A stretch of DNA of 7,246 nt from Comamonadaceae bacterium (GTDB lineage: Bacteria; Pseudomonadota; Gammaproteobacteria; Burkholderiales; Burkholderiaceae_C). Below, piece by piece: positions 1 to 5,731 of the stretch; within the stretch, counting starts at the first letter, position 1, and every line of letters starts with the position of its first letter. Under the pieces are notes generated by a model. It did no database searches, was not told the DNA's origin, and saw only the letters and a program-made list of their open reading frames with translations. A program made the translations under genes and the position numbers. Location of the stretch: the NCBI GenBank assembly GCA_027490555.1, contig JAIXXW010000164.1, positions 1 through 7,246 of the forward strand, given 5' to 3'.

Positions 1-800
1 CCGCACCAGGCCAGGAGGTTGGGCACATCGCCCCACAGCAGGTAGCCCAGCACCAGCGCCACCAACAGGCCGCTGTAGCGGAACGGTCCGATCACGCTCA
101 TCTCGCCCAGGCGCATGCTCAGTGTCAGCAGGTGGTAGCCCGCCGCCAGACACAGCGAAGCGGCCAACAACTGCCACAGGTGGGCTGAGCGCATGGTTTG
201 CCAGGGCTCGAACAGGCTCCACAAACCGGCCAACACGGTGACCATGACGGCGGTGGACAAGGTGATCAACAGCGAGGGCACCTGGGCGGGCACCAGGCGC
301 GTCAAAAAATCACGCCCGGCATGCAGCACCGCCGCAAACAGGCAAAGCAAGGCATAGGCATTGAAGCCACCCATGCGCGGCTGCACCACCAGCAGTACCC
401 CGGCAAAGCCCAGCACGATCAGGCCCCAGCGGGCCAGGCTCACCTTTTCTTTCAAAAAGAAGACCGCCATCAGAGTCAGGAACAAGGGGCCGGCCAGGTT
501 GATCGCGGTGGCATTGCCCAGCGGCATGTGGAACACCGCCGTCAGGTAGGTGAAGGAGGCCAGGCTGTCGATCAGGGCGCGTGCCGGCACCGAGCGTGTC
601 AACGTGGTGCGCCAGTGCTGCAACTGGCCCATCCAGCCCGCCAAGGCCAACAGCAGCGCGCTGGTCATCACGCCCCGCACAAAGATCAGCTGCGGCGTGG
701 ACAGGTCGGCACTGACCCATTTGACCAGGGCGTCATTCACCACAAAAAAGACCATGGCCCCGGTCATGGTGACGATGCCACGCCGGTTGTGCTGGCTCAT
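1..800 (-). CDS. EamA/DMT-family inner-membrane transporter (3' end missing)
   Basis: Reading the minus strand from the ATG at 800-798 gives 266 codons without a stop, running off the left edge. The product is strongly hydrophobic, with about nine candidate membrane segments, for example near residues 9-25, 38-56, 103-116, 125-139, 147-160, 174-196, 208-226 and 241-256. Family-like stretches are HMPLGNATAINLAGPLF (91-107), followed by FFLKEKVSLARWG, and YLLWGDVP (253-260), matching the end of each EamA repeat of drug/metabolite transporters. These usually have ten helices and about 300 residues, so roughly 30 residues are missing. The start overlaps the stop of the upstream dehalogenase-like gene as ATGA, and I see no Shine-Dalgarno sequence before it, so translation probably depends on the upstream gene. 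The substrate cannot be read from sequence; family members export or import amino acids, nucleosides and other metabolites. Family assignment is firm, function is open. Confidence 0.87.
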   Translation of the reverse strand, partial: MSQHNRRGIVTMTGAMVFFVVNDALVKWVSADLSTPQLIFVRGVMTSALLLALAGWMGQLQHWRTTLTRSVPARALIDSLASFTYLTAVFHMPLGNATAINLAGPLFLTLMAVFFLKEKVSLARWGLIVLGFAGVLLVVQPRMGGFNAYALLCLFAAVLHAGRDFLTRLVPAQVPSLLITLSTAVMVTVLAGLWSLFEPWQTMRSAHLWQLLAASLCLAAGYHLLTLSMRLGEMSVIGPFRYSGLLVALVLGYLLWGDVPNLLAWC

Positions 801-1708
801 GCGGGTGAGGGGTCCAGGAAAGGCAGCACCTGCGCCAGCAGGGCCTCGGGCGCCTCTTCGGCGATGTAGTGGCCGCAGGGCAGGGCCTGGCCCGTGACCT
901 GGCGGGCCAGTTTGTGCCATTCCTGGAGCGGCTCGAAACAGCGCTGCACCACGCCCTGCTCACCCCACAGCACCTGGATCGGCATCTCCAGCCGCCGCCC
1001 CTGTGCGATGTCTTCCCGGTCGTGCACCAGGTCGATGCCCGCCGAGGCCCGGTAGTCCTCGCACAGGCCATGGGCTGCGCCCGGCAGCGCCAGGCAACGC
1101 TGGTATTCGGCCAGCGCACGGGGATCGAAGGGGGCCAGCCCGGCGCTGCGATTGCCCATGACCTCGGTCACATAGGCCGCCGGGTTGGCCTCGATCAGGC
1201 GCTCGGGCAGGGGCTGCGGCTGGATCAAAAAGAACCAGTGCCAGTAGGCGCGGGCAAAAGCCTCTGTGGTCTGCGTGTACATGGCCAGGGTGGGCGCGAT
1301 GTCGAGCAGGACCATCTGGCGCACGGCCTGCGGGTGGTCCATGCCCAGGCGGTGCGCCACGCGGGCGCCCCGGTCGTGCGCCAACACATGAAAGCGCGCA
1401 AAGCCCAGGGCTTGCATCAGGCCCAGCTGGTCCTGGGCCATGCTGCGCTTGGCATAGGCGGCGTGGTCCGGTCCGCCTGCGGGTTTGGACGAGTCGCCAT
1501 AGCCACGCAAATCGGCGGCCACCACGGTGAAATGGTGCGCCAGGGTGGGGGCCACCTTGTGCCAGATGGCCAGGGTCTGGGGGTGCCCGTGCAGCAGCAG
1601 CAAGCCGGGACCTTGTCCGCCCACCATGGCCGAGATGTGCAGGCCGGCAGACACCTCGATGCGGTGGTGCGCAAAACCGGGAAACAGGGGCAATGCAGGG
1701 TGGTTCAT
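797..1708 (-). CDS. Haloacetate (fluoroacetate-type) dehalogenase family alpha/beta hydrolase
   Basis: 303 residues, full length for the family. Fluoroacetate dehalogenases cleave the carbon-halogen bond of haloacetates through an aspartyl-ester intermediate, giving glycolate and halide in the cytoplasm. Visible: oxyanion motif HGHPQT (40-45); DLRGYGDSSKP (66-76); nucleophile motif HDRGAR with Asp112, where esterases carry Ser; Arg113 and Arg116, which bind the substrate carboxylate in characterised enzymes; Asp136 in LLDIAP; His157-Trp158 in YWHWFF; Tyr219 in EDYRA; and His280 in CGHY. As I recall the Rhodopseudomonas palustris enzyme RPA1163, these positions match its nucleophile, acid, base, two arginines and the His-Trp-Tyr halide pocket, with nearly identical numbering. 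The ATG at 1708 has no clear Shine-Dalgarno sequence. The gene is first in an operon with the DMT transporter (ATGA overlap) and divergent from the yebC-like gene. Family membership is well supported; true activity on fluoroacetate rather than other haloacids or an unrelated substrate is inference. Confidence 0.85.
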   Translation of the reverse strand: MNHPALPLFPGFAHHRIEVSAGLHISAMVGGQGPGLLLLHGHPQTLAIWHKVAPTLAHHFTVVAADLRGYGDSSKPAGGPDHAAYAKRSMAQDQLGLMQALGFARFHVLAHDRGARVAHRLGMDHPQAVRQMVLLDIAPTLAMYTQTTEAFARAYWHWFFLIQPQPLPERLIEANPAAYVTEVMGNRSAGLAPFDPRALAEYQRCLALPGAAHGLCEDYRASAGIDLVHDREDIAQGRRLEMPIQVLWGEQGVVQRCFEPLQEWHKLARQVTGQALPCGHYIAEEAPEALLAQVLPFLDPSPA

Positions 1709-1721
1709 GGGCAGTGCGATG

Positions 1722-1727
1722 ATTATG
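1722..1727 (-). promoter_or_regulatory. Possible -10 element (CATAAT) for the dehalogenase operon
   Basis: On the minus strand CATAAT matches the sigma-70 -10 consensus at five of six bases. It lies 13 bases before the dehalogenase ATG, so a transcript started from it would have a leader of only about 7 bases, in line with the lack of a Shine-Dalgarno sequence there. No good -35 hexamer is visible 16-18 bases upstream (CAGGCG at best), so this is a weak call. Confidence 0.22.
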
Positions 1728-1762
1728 GGCCTGTCCGTTCGCAGCGCCTGTGCCCTTGGAGA

Positions 1763-1790
1763 CGGGCAGCCCGAAAACCCTGGCCCAGGG
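1763..1790. repeat. Two adjacent perfect palindromes in the divergent dehalogenase/yebC control region
   Basis: CGGGCAGCCCG (1763-1773) is a perfect 5-1-5 inverted repeat. CCCTGGCCCAGGG (1778-1790) is a perfect 6-1-6 inverted repeat. They are separated by AAAA, with centres 16 bases apart, about one and a half helical turns. An outer pairing GCAGC (1766-1770) with GCTGC (1792-1796) is also possible. The location between two divergent genes fits an operator for a dimeric regulator, or a 5' leader hairpin of the yebC-like transcript. In GC-rich DNA short GC palindromes also occur by chance, so the function is unproven. Confidence 0.35.
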
Positions 1791-1827
1791 TGCTGCGCTT
1801 AAACTCCCTTGCTTTGACCCCCATCAC

Positions 1828-1834
1828 AAGGAAG
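1828..1834 (+). promoter_or_regulatory. Ribosome binding site of the yebC-like gene
   Basis: AAGGAAG lies 4 bases before the ATG at 1839 (6 bases counting from the AAGGA core). This purine block is complementary to the end of 16S rRNA and supports the start used for the yebC-like gene. Confidence 0.6.
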
Positions 1835-1838
1835 ACCC

Positions 1839-2552
1839 ATGGGAGCGCAGTGGAAAGCAAAAGGCAAGGCACAGGCAGCCGATGCCCGAGGGAAACTGTT
1901 TGGCCGTCTGGCCAAGGACATCATGATCGCCGCACGCAACGGGGCCGACCCGGCCGCCAATGCCCGCTTGCGCCTGGTGGTGGAACAGGCCCGCAAAGTG
2001 TCCATGCCCAAAGAGACGCTGGAGCGCGCGATCAAGAAAGGTGCCGGCCTGCTGGGCGAGGCGGTGAACTTTGACCGGGTGATTTACGAAGGCTTTGCTC
2101 CGCACCAGGTCCCGGTGATGATCGAGGTGCTGACCGACAATGTGAACCGCACGGCATCCGAGATGCGGGTGCTGTTTCGCAAAGGCCAGCAAGGCACATC
2201 GGGTTCGGTGTCCTGGGACTTCGACCATGTGGGGATGATCGAGGGCGAACCCAGCCAAGCCGGGGCAGATGCCGAGCTGGCCGCCATCGAAGCCGGCGCC
2301 CAGGACTTCGAGCCGGCCGACGACGACGGCGTGACCGTGTTCATCACCGAGGCCAGTGACCTGGACCTGGTCAGCCGCGCCCTGCCCCACTTCGGCTTCA
2401 GCGTGGTGTCGGCCAAGCTGGGCTACAAACCCAAAAACCCGGTCGACCCGGCCAGCCTGAGCGCCGAGCAGCTCGAGGAGGTGGAGGCGTTTTTGGGCGC
2501 GATCGACAACAACGACGACGTGCAGAATGTGTTTGTCGGCCTGGCAGGGTGA
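1839..2552 (+). CDS. YebC/PmpR family protein, YeeN-like paralog
   Basis: 237 residues, the usual family length. YebC-family proteins have been described as DNA-binding regulators (PmpR) and, more recently, as ribosome-associated factors that help translation past difficult stretches such as proline runs; the mitochondrial homolog TACO1 is a translation activator. Family blocks visible: FGRLAKDIMIAARNGADP (21-38), the K-ETLERAIKKG helix (59-68), YEGFAPHQVPVMIEVLTDN (83-101) with NVNRTASEMR (101-110), GSVSWDFDHVG (122-132), an acidic middle and a C-terminal domain ending in DNNDDVQNVF (223-232). The N-terminus MGAQWKAKGKAQAAD differs from the AGHSKW-type opening of canonical YebC and resembles the YeeN branch, so it is probably a second copy besides a canonical YebC elsewhere. 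The start is supported by AAGGAAG upstream. It is monocistronic or loosely linked to the CBS gene 85 bases downstream. Confidence 0.93.
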   Translation: MGAQWKAKGKAQAADARGKLFGRLAKDIMIAARNGADPAANARLRLVVEQARKVSMPKETLERAIKKGAGLLGEAVNFDRVIYEGFAPHQVPVMIEVLTDNVNRTASEMRVLFRKGQQGTSGSVSWDFDHVGMIEGEPSQAGADAELAAIEAGAQDFEPADDDGVTVFITEASDLDLVSRALPHFGFSVVSAKLGYKPKNPVDPASLSAEQLEEVEAFLGAIDNNDDVQNVFVGLAG

Positions 2553-2589
2553 GCTTCCTGACGGGTGATGCAGCGCACTGAGGCACACC

Positions 2590-2610
2590 GCCCACCGGCC
2601 TATGGTGGGC
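2590..2610 (+). terminator. Small hairpin after yebC-like gene, possible weak terminator
   Basis: GCCCACC (2590-2596) pairs perfectly with GGTGGGC (2604-2610) around a 7-base loop. It is followed by TGTTGCCGTTTT, a weak T-rich tail. Position 37 bases past the yebC-like stop fits transcription termination or attenuation before the CBS gene. The tail is interrupted by GCCG, so efficient intrinsic termination is doubtful. Confidence 0.35.
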
Positions 2611-2623
2611 TGTTGCCGTTTTC

Positions 2624-2628
2624 AGGAG
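2624..2628 (+). promoter_or_regulatory. Ribosome binding site deciding the CBS protein start
   Basis: AGGAG sits 9 bases before the ATG at 2638. An upstream in-frame ATG at 2602 lies inside the hairpin and has no Shine-Dalgarno sequence, so 2638 is preferred. Confidence 0.65.
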
Positions 2629-2637
2629 TGCTGCTTC

Positions 2638-3138
2638 ATGGACCTGTCCCAACTTTGCCAGCGTGAGATCCTCACCCTGAGCGCCCAGGCCTCGGTGCGC
2701 CAAGCCGCCGAAATGATGCGCACCCACCATGTGGGCGCACTGGCCCTGACCGATCCCGAAGACCCGACGCGCGTGGTGGGCCTGGTGACCGACCGCGATC
2801 TGGTCATCCACCTGCTGGCGCAAGACCGCGCCCCGCAGGAGCAAAGCATCGGCGCGTTCGGCACCCTGCATGTGATCCGGGTGCCCGGCACGGCCACGGT
2901 GCACGAGGCCGTGCAGGCCATGAACCAGCACGGCGTGCGGCGCATCTTCATCACCGAGCCGCACGGGCGCCTGATGGGCTTGCTGTCGCTGGACGATGTG
3001 CTGGCCCAGCTGGCCCAGGAACTTGGCGGTCTGGCGCAGGCCTTGCGCATCGGCATCGACCTGGAAAGCAGCCGCACCTCGCCGCTGTTCAGGCCCGGCG
3101 AAGAAGGCGGCATGTACCTGGCGCAGCACGAGCCTTGA
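2638..3138 (+). CDS. Two-CBS-domain protein
   Basis: 166 residues from the preferred ATG at 2638. A tandem CBS pair fills most of the protein: the first at about residues 5-62, with the helix SVRQAAEMMRTHHVGALAL (19-37) and VVGLVTDRDLVIHLL (46-60); the second at about 72-127, with TVHEAVQAMNQHGVRRIFI (87-105) and LMGLLSLDDVLAQLA (112-126). Such pairs form a Bateman module that usually binds adenine nucleotides such as AMP, ATP or SAM and senses energy state. The GLVTDRDL and GLLSLDD strand-helix joints are where ribose-contacting aspartates normally sit. There is no fused catalytic, membrane or DNA-binding domain, only a 38-residue tail, so it probably acts in the cytoplasm through a partner. 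Context does not name the partner. Confidence 0.9.
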   Translation: MDLSQLCQREILTLSAQASVRQAAEMMRTHHVGALALTDPEDPTRVVGLVTDRDLVIHLLAQDRAPQEQSIGAFGTLHVIRVPGTATVHEAVQAMNQHGVRRIFITEPHGRLMGLLSLDDVLAQLAQELGGLAQALRIGIDLESSRTSPLFRPGEEGGMYLAQHEP

Positions 3139-3185
3139 GGCCCCGCAGCTGCCGGCCAAGGCCAGCCAGGGGCCAGCCCGGTGGT

Positions 3186-3683
3186 TCAGAGCATGTAGGC
3201 CCGCACCAGCACCGCCTGCCGTTCGGGTCGCAAGCTCTGCAGTGTGCCCACGAACACCCGACGGTTGAGCCAGGCATGGGGGCCATCCGGTGCCGTGACC
3301 CGGATGCACGAACGCGCATAGCGTTCGGGCTGAACGCGCTCGTCGACCAGGACCTGGTTGTGCACCGTGATCACGGCACCGTCGTGCGTGCGCAACTCGT
3401 ACAGCGCATCGAGTTCCTTGATGCCATCGGCTCGCCAGGTCTGTCGGTCGGCCCCACCCGCACACACGTCGCCGTGCAGGGCTTCGAAACCCTCGGCCCC
3501 CCAAAAGTGCCCCCCCAGGATGGGCACACACCAGCGCTCGCCGCGTGGGCCTGGGCCCCAGGCTTGCCGCTCGCCCACATCGACCACCGCGTGCCAGACC
3601 AGGCGGCCTTGCACGGACGCGGCGGCCATGCGGGCGGCCAGCGCCTTGACTTCGAGCGTGGCGGGGTCGATGGCCTGGTTCAT
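3186..3683 (-). CDS. DUF3237 family protein (UPF0311-like)
   Basis: 165 residues from the ATG at 3683-3681. The reading frame stays open further upstream, but that part is a shadow of the LysR gene. Motifs recalled for DUF3237 are clear: VPILGGHFWG (53-62), LHGDVCAGGADRQTWRADG (69-87) and LDALYELRTHDGAVITVHNQ (91-110), with an N-terminal strand VWHAVVDVGE (29-38). The family is a small predicted beta-barrel of unknown biochemical function, often found near catabolic genes in beta-proteobacteria. There is no signal peptide. The start overlaps the LysR stop as ATGA, and no Shine-Dalgarno sequence is visible, so translation is probably coupled to the regulator. It may act on or bind the ligand of that module, which is inference. 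Confidence 0.85.
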   Translation of the reverse strand: MNQAIDPATLEVKALAARMAAASVQGRLVWHAVVDVGERQAWGPGPRGERWCVPILGGHFWGAEGFEALHGDVCAGGADRQTWRADGIKELDALYELRTHDGAVITVHNQVLVDERVQPERYARSCIRVTAPDGPHAWLNRRVFVGTLQSLRPERQAVLVRAYML

Positions 3684-4624
3684 GGTGGTGGCGGTTTGCA
3701 GTGGCTGAGCAGAAAGTCTGCCACAGTGCGGGTGGCCACGGCCACATCGCGCATCGGCAAGACCATGCCCAGCGGGGCAAAGGCCAGGCGCTCGGGCAGG
3801 CGCAAGGCCACCACCTGGCCGGCATCGCGCAGTTGCCTGAAGACGCTGGCGGGCACCAGGGTCAACAGCGCCTGCTGCTGCAGCATGGCCCAGGTCATGG
3901 AGGTCACGCGGGTGATGACCTGGCTTTGTCGGACCGACACCCCCAGGCGCTGGCACAGTTCGTCCAGCTTGTGGCGCGCGGCCGAATCGACCGGGGTGAT
4001 CAGCCAGGTGGCCTGGGCCAGGTCACGCCAGGTGACCTTCTTTTTGTGGGCGAGCGGATGGTCGGGCGCACAGACCACCAAAAACTCATCGTCCATCAGC
4101 GGCACAAAAGTCCAACCCTGCGGAATCACGGCAGAGTCGCGGCACAGGCCCAGGTCGATCTCTTGCCGTGCGATGGCCTGAAACTGCGCGTGCGCCTCGG
4201 CTTCCTGCACATGCAGCTGGAGACCGGGGTATTGCTGGCTGAGCGCGGGCAAGGCCCGCACCAGCAAACCGTTGATGGCTGCGGTCGAGGCCAGGATGCG
4301 CACCACGCCCTGGCCCCTCTGGGCGCGATCGACCACGGCTTCGGCCGTGGCGCTCAGGCCCGACAGCGATTGCTGGGCCAGCGGCAACAGGTCGCGGCAA
4401 ACCGCCGTGGGCATCACGCCCCGGGCATGGCGATGGAACAGCTGCACCTCCAGCAAGGTCTCCAGGTCGGCCAGCAGCTGCGTGACCGCCGGCTGGGTCA
4501 TGCCGATCGACTCGGCCGTGCGCTTGAGGCTGCCCAGCTCGGCCAGGCGCACCAGCACCTGCAGGTGGCGAAAACGGGCCTTCGCCAGCAGGCGGTTGAG
4601 AAGAACCAGAGCAGAGGCGGCCAT
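3680..4624 (-). CDS. LysR-type transcriptional regulator
   Basis: 314 residues, normal for the family. The N-terminal winged helix-turn-helix lies at about 17-76: FRHLQVLVRLAELGSLKRTA (18-37), then ESIGMTQPAVTQLLADLE (38-55), LLEVQLFHRHARGVMPT (57-73). A linker helix (about 76-105) leads to a periplasmic-binding-protein-like effector domain (about 107-310), with GVVRILASTAAINGLLVRAL (106-125), IDLGLCRDS (156-164), DDEFLVVCAPDHPLA (178-192) and LLTLVPASVF (253-262). LysR regulators bind a small-molecule inducer and usually activate a divergent gene while repressing themselves. Here the divergent gene is the Bug receptor 110 bases away. The protein ends CKPPPP, and its stop overlaps the start of the DUF3237 gene. 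The ATG at 4624 has no strong Shine-Dalgarno sequence. The inducer cannot be predicted. Confidence 0.95.
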   Translation of the reverse strand: MAASALVLLNRLLAKARFRHLQVLVRLAELGSLKRTAESIGMTQPAVTQLLADLETLLEVQLFHRHARGVMPTAVCRDLLPLAQQSLSGLSATAEAVVDRAQRGQGVVRILASTAAINGLLVRALPALSQQYPGLQLHVQEAEAHAQFQAIARQEIDLGLCRDSAVIPQGWTFVPLMDDEFLVVCAPDHPLAHKKKVTWRDLAQATWLITPVDSAARHKLDELCQRLGVSVRQSQVITRVTSMTWAMLQQQALLTLVPASVFRQLRDAGQVVALRLPERLAFAPLGMVLPMRDVAVATRTVADFLLSHCKPPPP

Positions 4625-4625
4625 G

Positions 4626-4642
4626 TATCAAGAATGCTTATA
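4626..4642. promoter_or_regulatory. Candidate LysR-binding site (TAT-N11-ATA)
   Basis: TATCAAGAATGCTTATA is an imperfect dyad of the T-N11-A form typical of LysR boxes; 10 of the 16 non-central positions agree with its reverse complement. It lies one base from the LysR start codon, inside the divergent region, which would suit autoregulation and activation of the receptor gene about 100 bases away. Its minus strand also contains TATAAG, a possible -10 for the LysR gene. This is pattern-based only. Confidence 0.4.
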
Positions 4643-4723
4643 CCTAGGGGACCGATTTTATTTCCCATGCTCCGGCCCGTCACCCAAAATGTTTGTTCAA
4701 TTCAACTCAGCCCCCAGGGCATC

Positions 4724-4728
4724 AGGAG
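4724..4728 (+). promoter_or_regulatory. Ribosome binding site of the Bug receptor gene
   Basis: AGGAG lies 6 bases before the ATG at 4735 (9 before the ATG at 4738). A longer reading from a TTG at 4693 would place this site inside the gene, so 4735 is preferred. Confidence 0.7.
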
Positions 4729-4734
4729 ACACAC

Positions 4735-5727
4735 ATGATGGACATGCGCGAGCGTCGCATCTGGTTGCGCGACATGGCAGCGGCAGCGGTGGCCATGAGC
4801 GCCATGCCCTGGAGCTGGGCACAGGCCTATCCCAACAAGCCCGTCAAGATCCTGGTCGGTGCTGCCCCGGGTGGGCCCTCGGACTTTCTGGCTCGGGCCT
4901 TCGCCGACGCGGCTGCGGCCAGCCTGGGTCAACCCTTTGTGGTGGACAACAAACCCGGCGCCGTCGGCGCGCTGGCTGCGGGCTTGGCGGCCAAAGCCGG
5001 GGGCGATGGCTACACCCTGATGTCGGGTGCCCCGACGGCGATGGTGAACGCTCCGCATTTGTTGGCCAAGCTCGACTACGACCCCGAAAAGGACTTTCTG
5101 CCGGTGACGATGCTGGGGGCGGGCGCTTTCACGCTGTCGGTCCATCCCTCCCTGCCGGTCAACAACGTGGCGGAGCTGATTGCCCTGGCCAAAGCCAAAC
5201 CCAACTCGCTCAATTACGGCTCGGGCGGCACGGGATCGGCGGGGCACTTTTGCATGGAGGCCTTTGCAGCACACACCGGCATCGAGATGACGCATGTGCC
5301 TTACCGGGGCGATCAACCCGCCATGGTCGATTTGCTGGCCGGACAGGTGCAGCTGATGTTTTCTGCGCCCAACGTGGCCAAGCCCCTCATGTCCTCGGGC
5401 AAACTCAAGGTCATCGCGGTCTCTTCCAAAGAGCGCATGGCCTCCCTGCCCAGCGTGCCCGCTGTGCATGAGACAGCCCCCGGCTTTGAAAATCTGGGCT
5501 GGATCATGCTGTTTGCCAACCAAGGAACACCTGTGGCGGTTCTGGACGCGCTGGCCAAGGTCTGGGCCCAGGCCAAGACGCAAGCCGGCTTGAAAGCCAA
5601 ACTCGATGAATTTGGCATGTTCCCGCCAGCACAGTACAGCACCCGCGAATCTTTGCAGACCTTCCTGAAGCTGGAGCGGGACAGAACGCGCGATTTGGTC
5701 AGAAAGCTGGGCATCAAGCCGAGCTGA
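4735..5727 (+). CDS. Bug-family (TctC-type) periplasmic solute-binding receptor
   Basis: 330 residues from ATG 4735. The N-terminus MMDMRERRIWLRDM, then an Ala/Met-rich core and WAQA (28-31), is an export signal with probable cleavage after Ala31. ERRIWLR resembles a twin-arginine motif. The mature protein begins YPNKPVKILVGAAPGGPSDFLAR (32-54), the standard Bug opening, followed by DNKPGAVGALAAG (71-83), NYGSGGTGSAGH (160-171), HVPYRGDQPAMVDLLAGQVQLMF (187-209) and GKLKVIAVSSKERMASLP (222-239). Bug receptors bind carboxylates or related small organic compounds in the periplasm and may feed a tripartite tricarboxylate transporter or serve signalling. No TctA or TctB gene is nearby, so this is one of the orphan receptors common in Burkholderiales. 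It is divergent from the LysR gene and followed after 4 bases by a hydrolase. The ligand is unknown. Confidence 0.95.
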   Translation: MMDMRERRIWLRDMAAAAVAMSAMPWSWAQAYPNKPVKILVGAAPGGPSDFLARAFADAAAASLGQPFVVDNKPGAVGALAAGLAAKAGGDGYTLMSGAPTAMVNAPHLLAKLDYDPEKDFLPVTMLGAGAFTLSVHPSLPVNNVAELIALAKAKPNSLNYGSGGTGSAGHFCMEAFAAHTGIEMTHVPYRGDQPAMVDLLAGQVQLMFSAPNVAKPLMSSGKLKVIAVSSKERMASLPSVPAVHETAPGFENLGWIMLFANQGTPVAVLDALAKVWAQAKTQAGLKAKLDEFGMFPPAQYSTRESLQTFLKLERDRTRDLVRKLGIKPS

Positions 5728-5731
5728 GCGC

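Noticed and set aside
198..869. Plus-strand open frames opposite the DMT transporter
   Set aside because: The minus strand encodes a continuous hydrophobic EamA protein from 800 to the window edge; the plus frames are Gln/His/Gly-rich shadows.
869..2074. 401-codon plus-strand open frame across the dehalogenase gene
   Set aside because: It lies antisense to a gene with clear family motifs, crosses the divergent control region into the yebC-like gene, and has a Gln/Gly/His-rich composition typical of shadow frames in GC-rich DNA.
2602..2637. Earlier ATG for the CBS protein
   Set aside because: It lies inside the hairpin at 2590-2610 and has no Shine-Dalgarno sequence, whereas AGGAG precedes the ATG at 2638.
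3139..3174. GGCCCC (3139-3144) / GGGGCC (3169-3174) as a terminator between the CBS and DUF3237 genes
   Set aside because: The loop is 24 bases, the stem only 6, and there is no T-run; chance pairing is likely in such GC-rich spacer.
2398..3825. 475-codon minus-strand frame across the CBS and DUF3237 genes
   Set aside because: It is antisense to the CBS gene and out of frame with DUF3237 and LysR, with an Arg/Ala/His-rich composition and no recognisable domain.
3684..3956. N-terminal extension of the DUF3237 gene to a start at 3956
   Set aside because: The additional 91 residues are an out-of-frame reading of the LysR C-terminus; the family-like protein starts at 3683.
4693..4734. TTG start for the Bug receptor
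   Set aside because: It would add 14 polar residues before the signal peptide and place the AGGAG site inside the gene.
4272..5471. 399-codon plus-strand frame spanning the LysR start and the receptor gene
   Set aside because: It runs antisense to LysR and then out of frame through the Bug receptor, and shows no domain motif.
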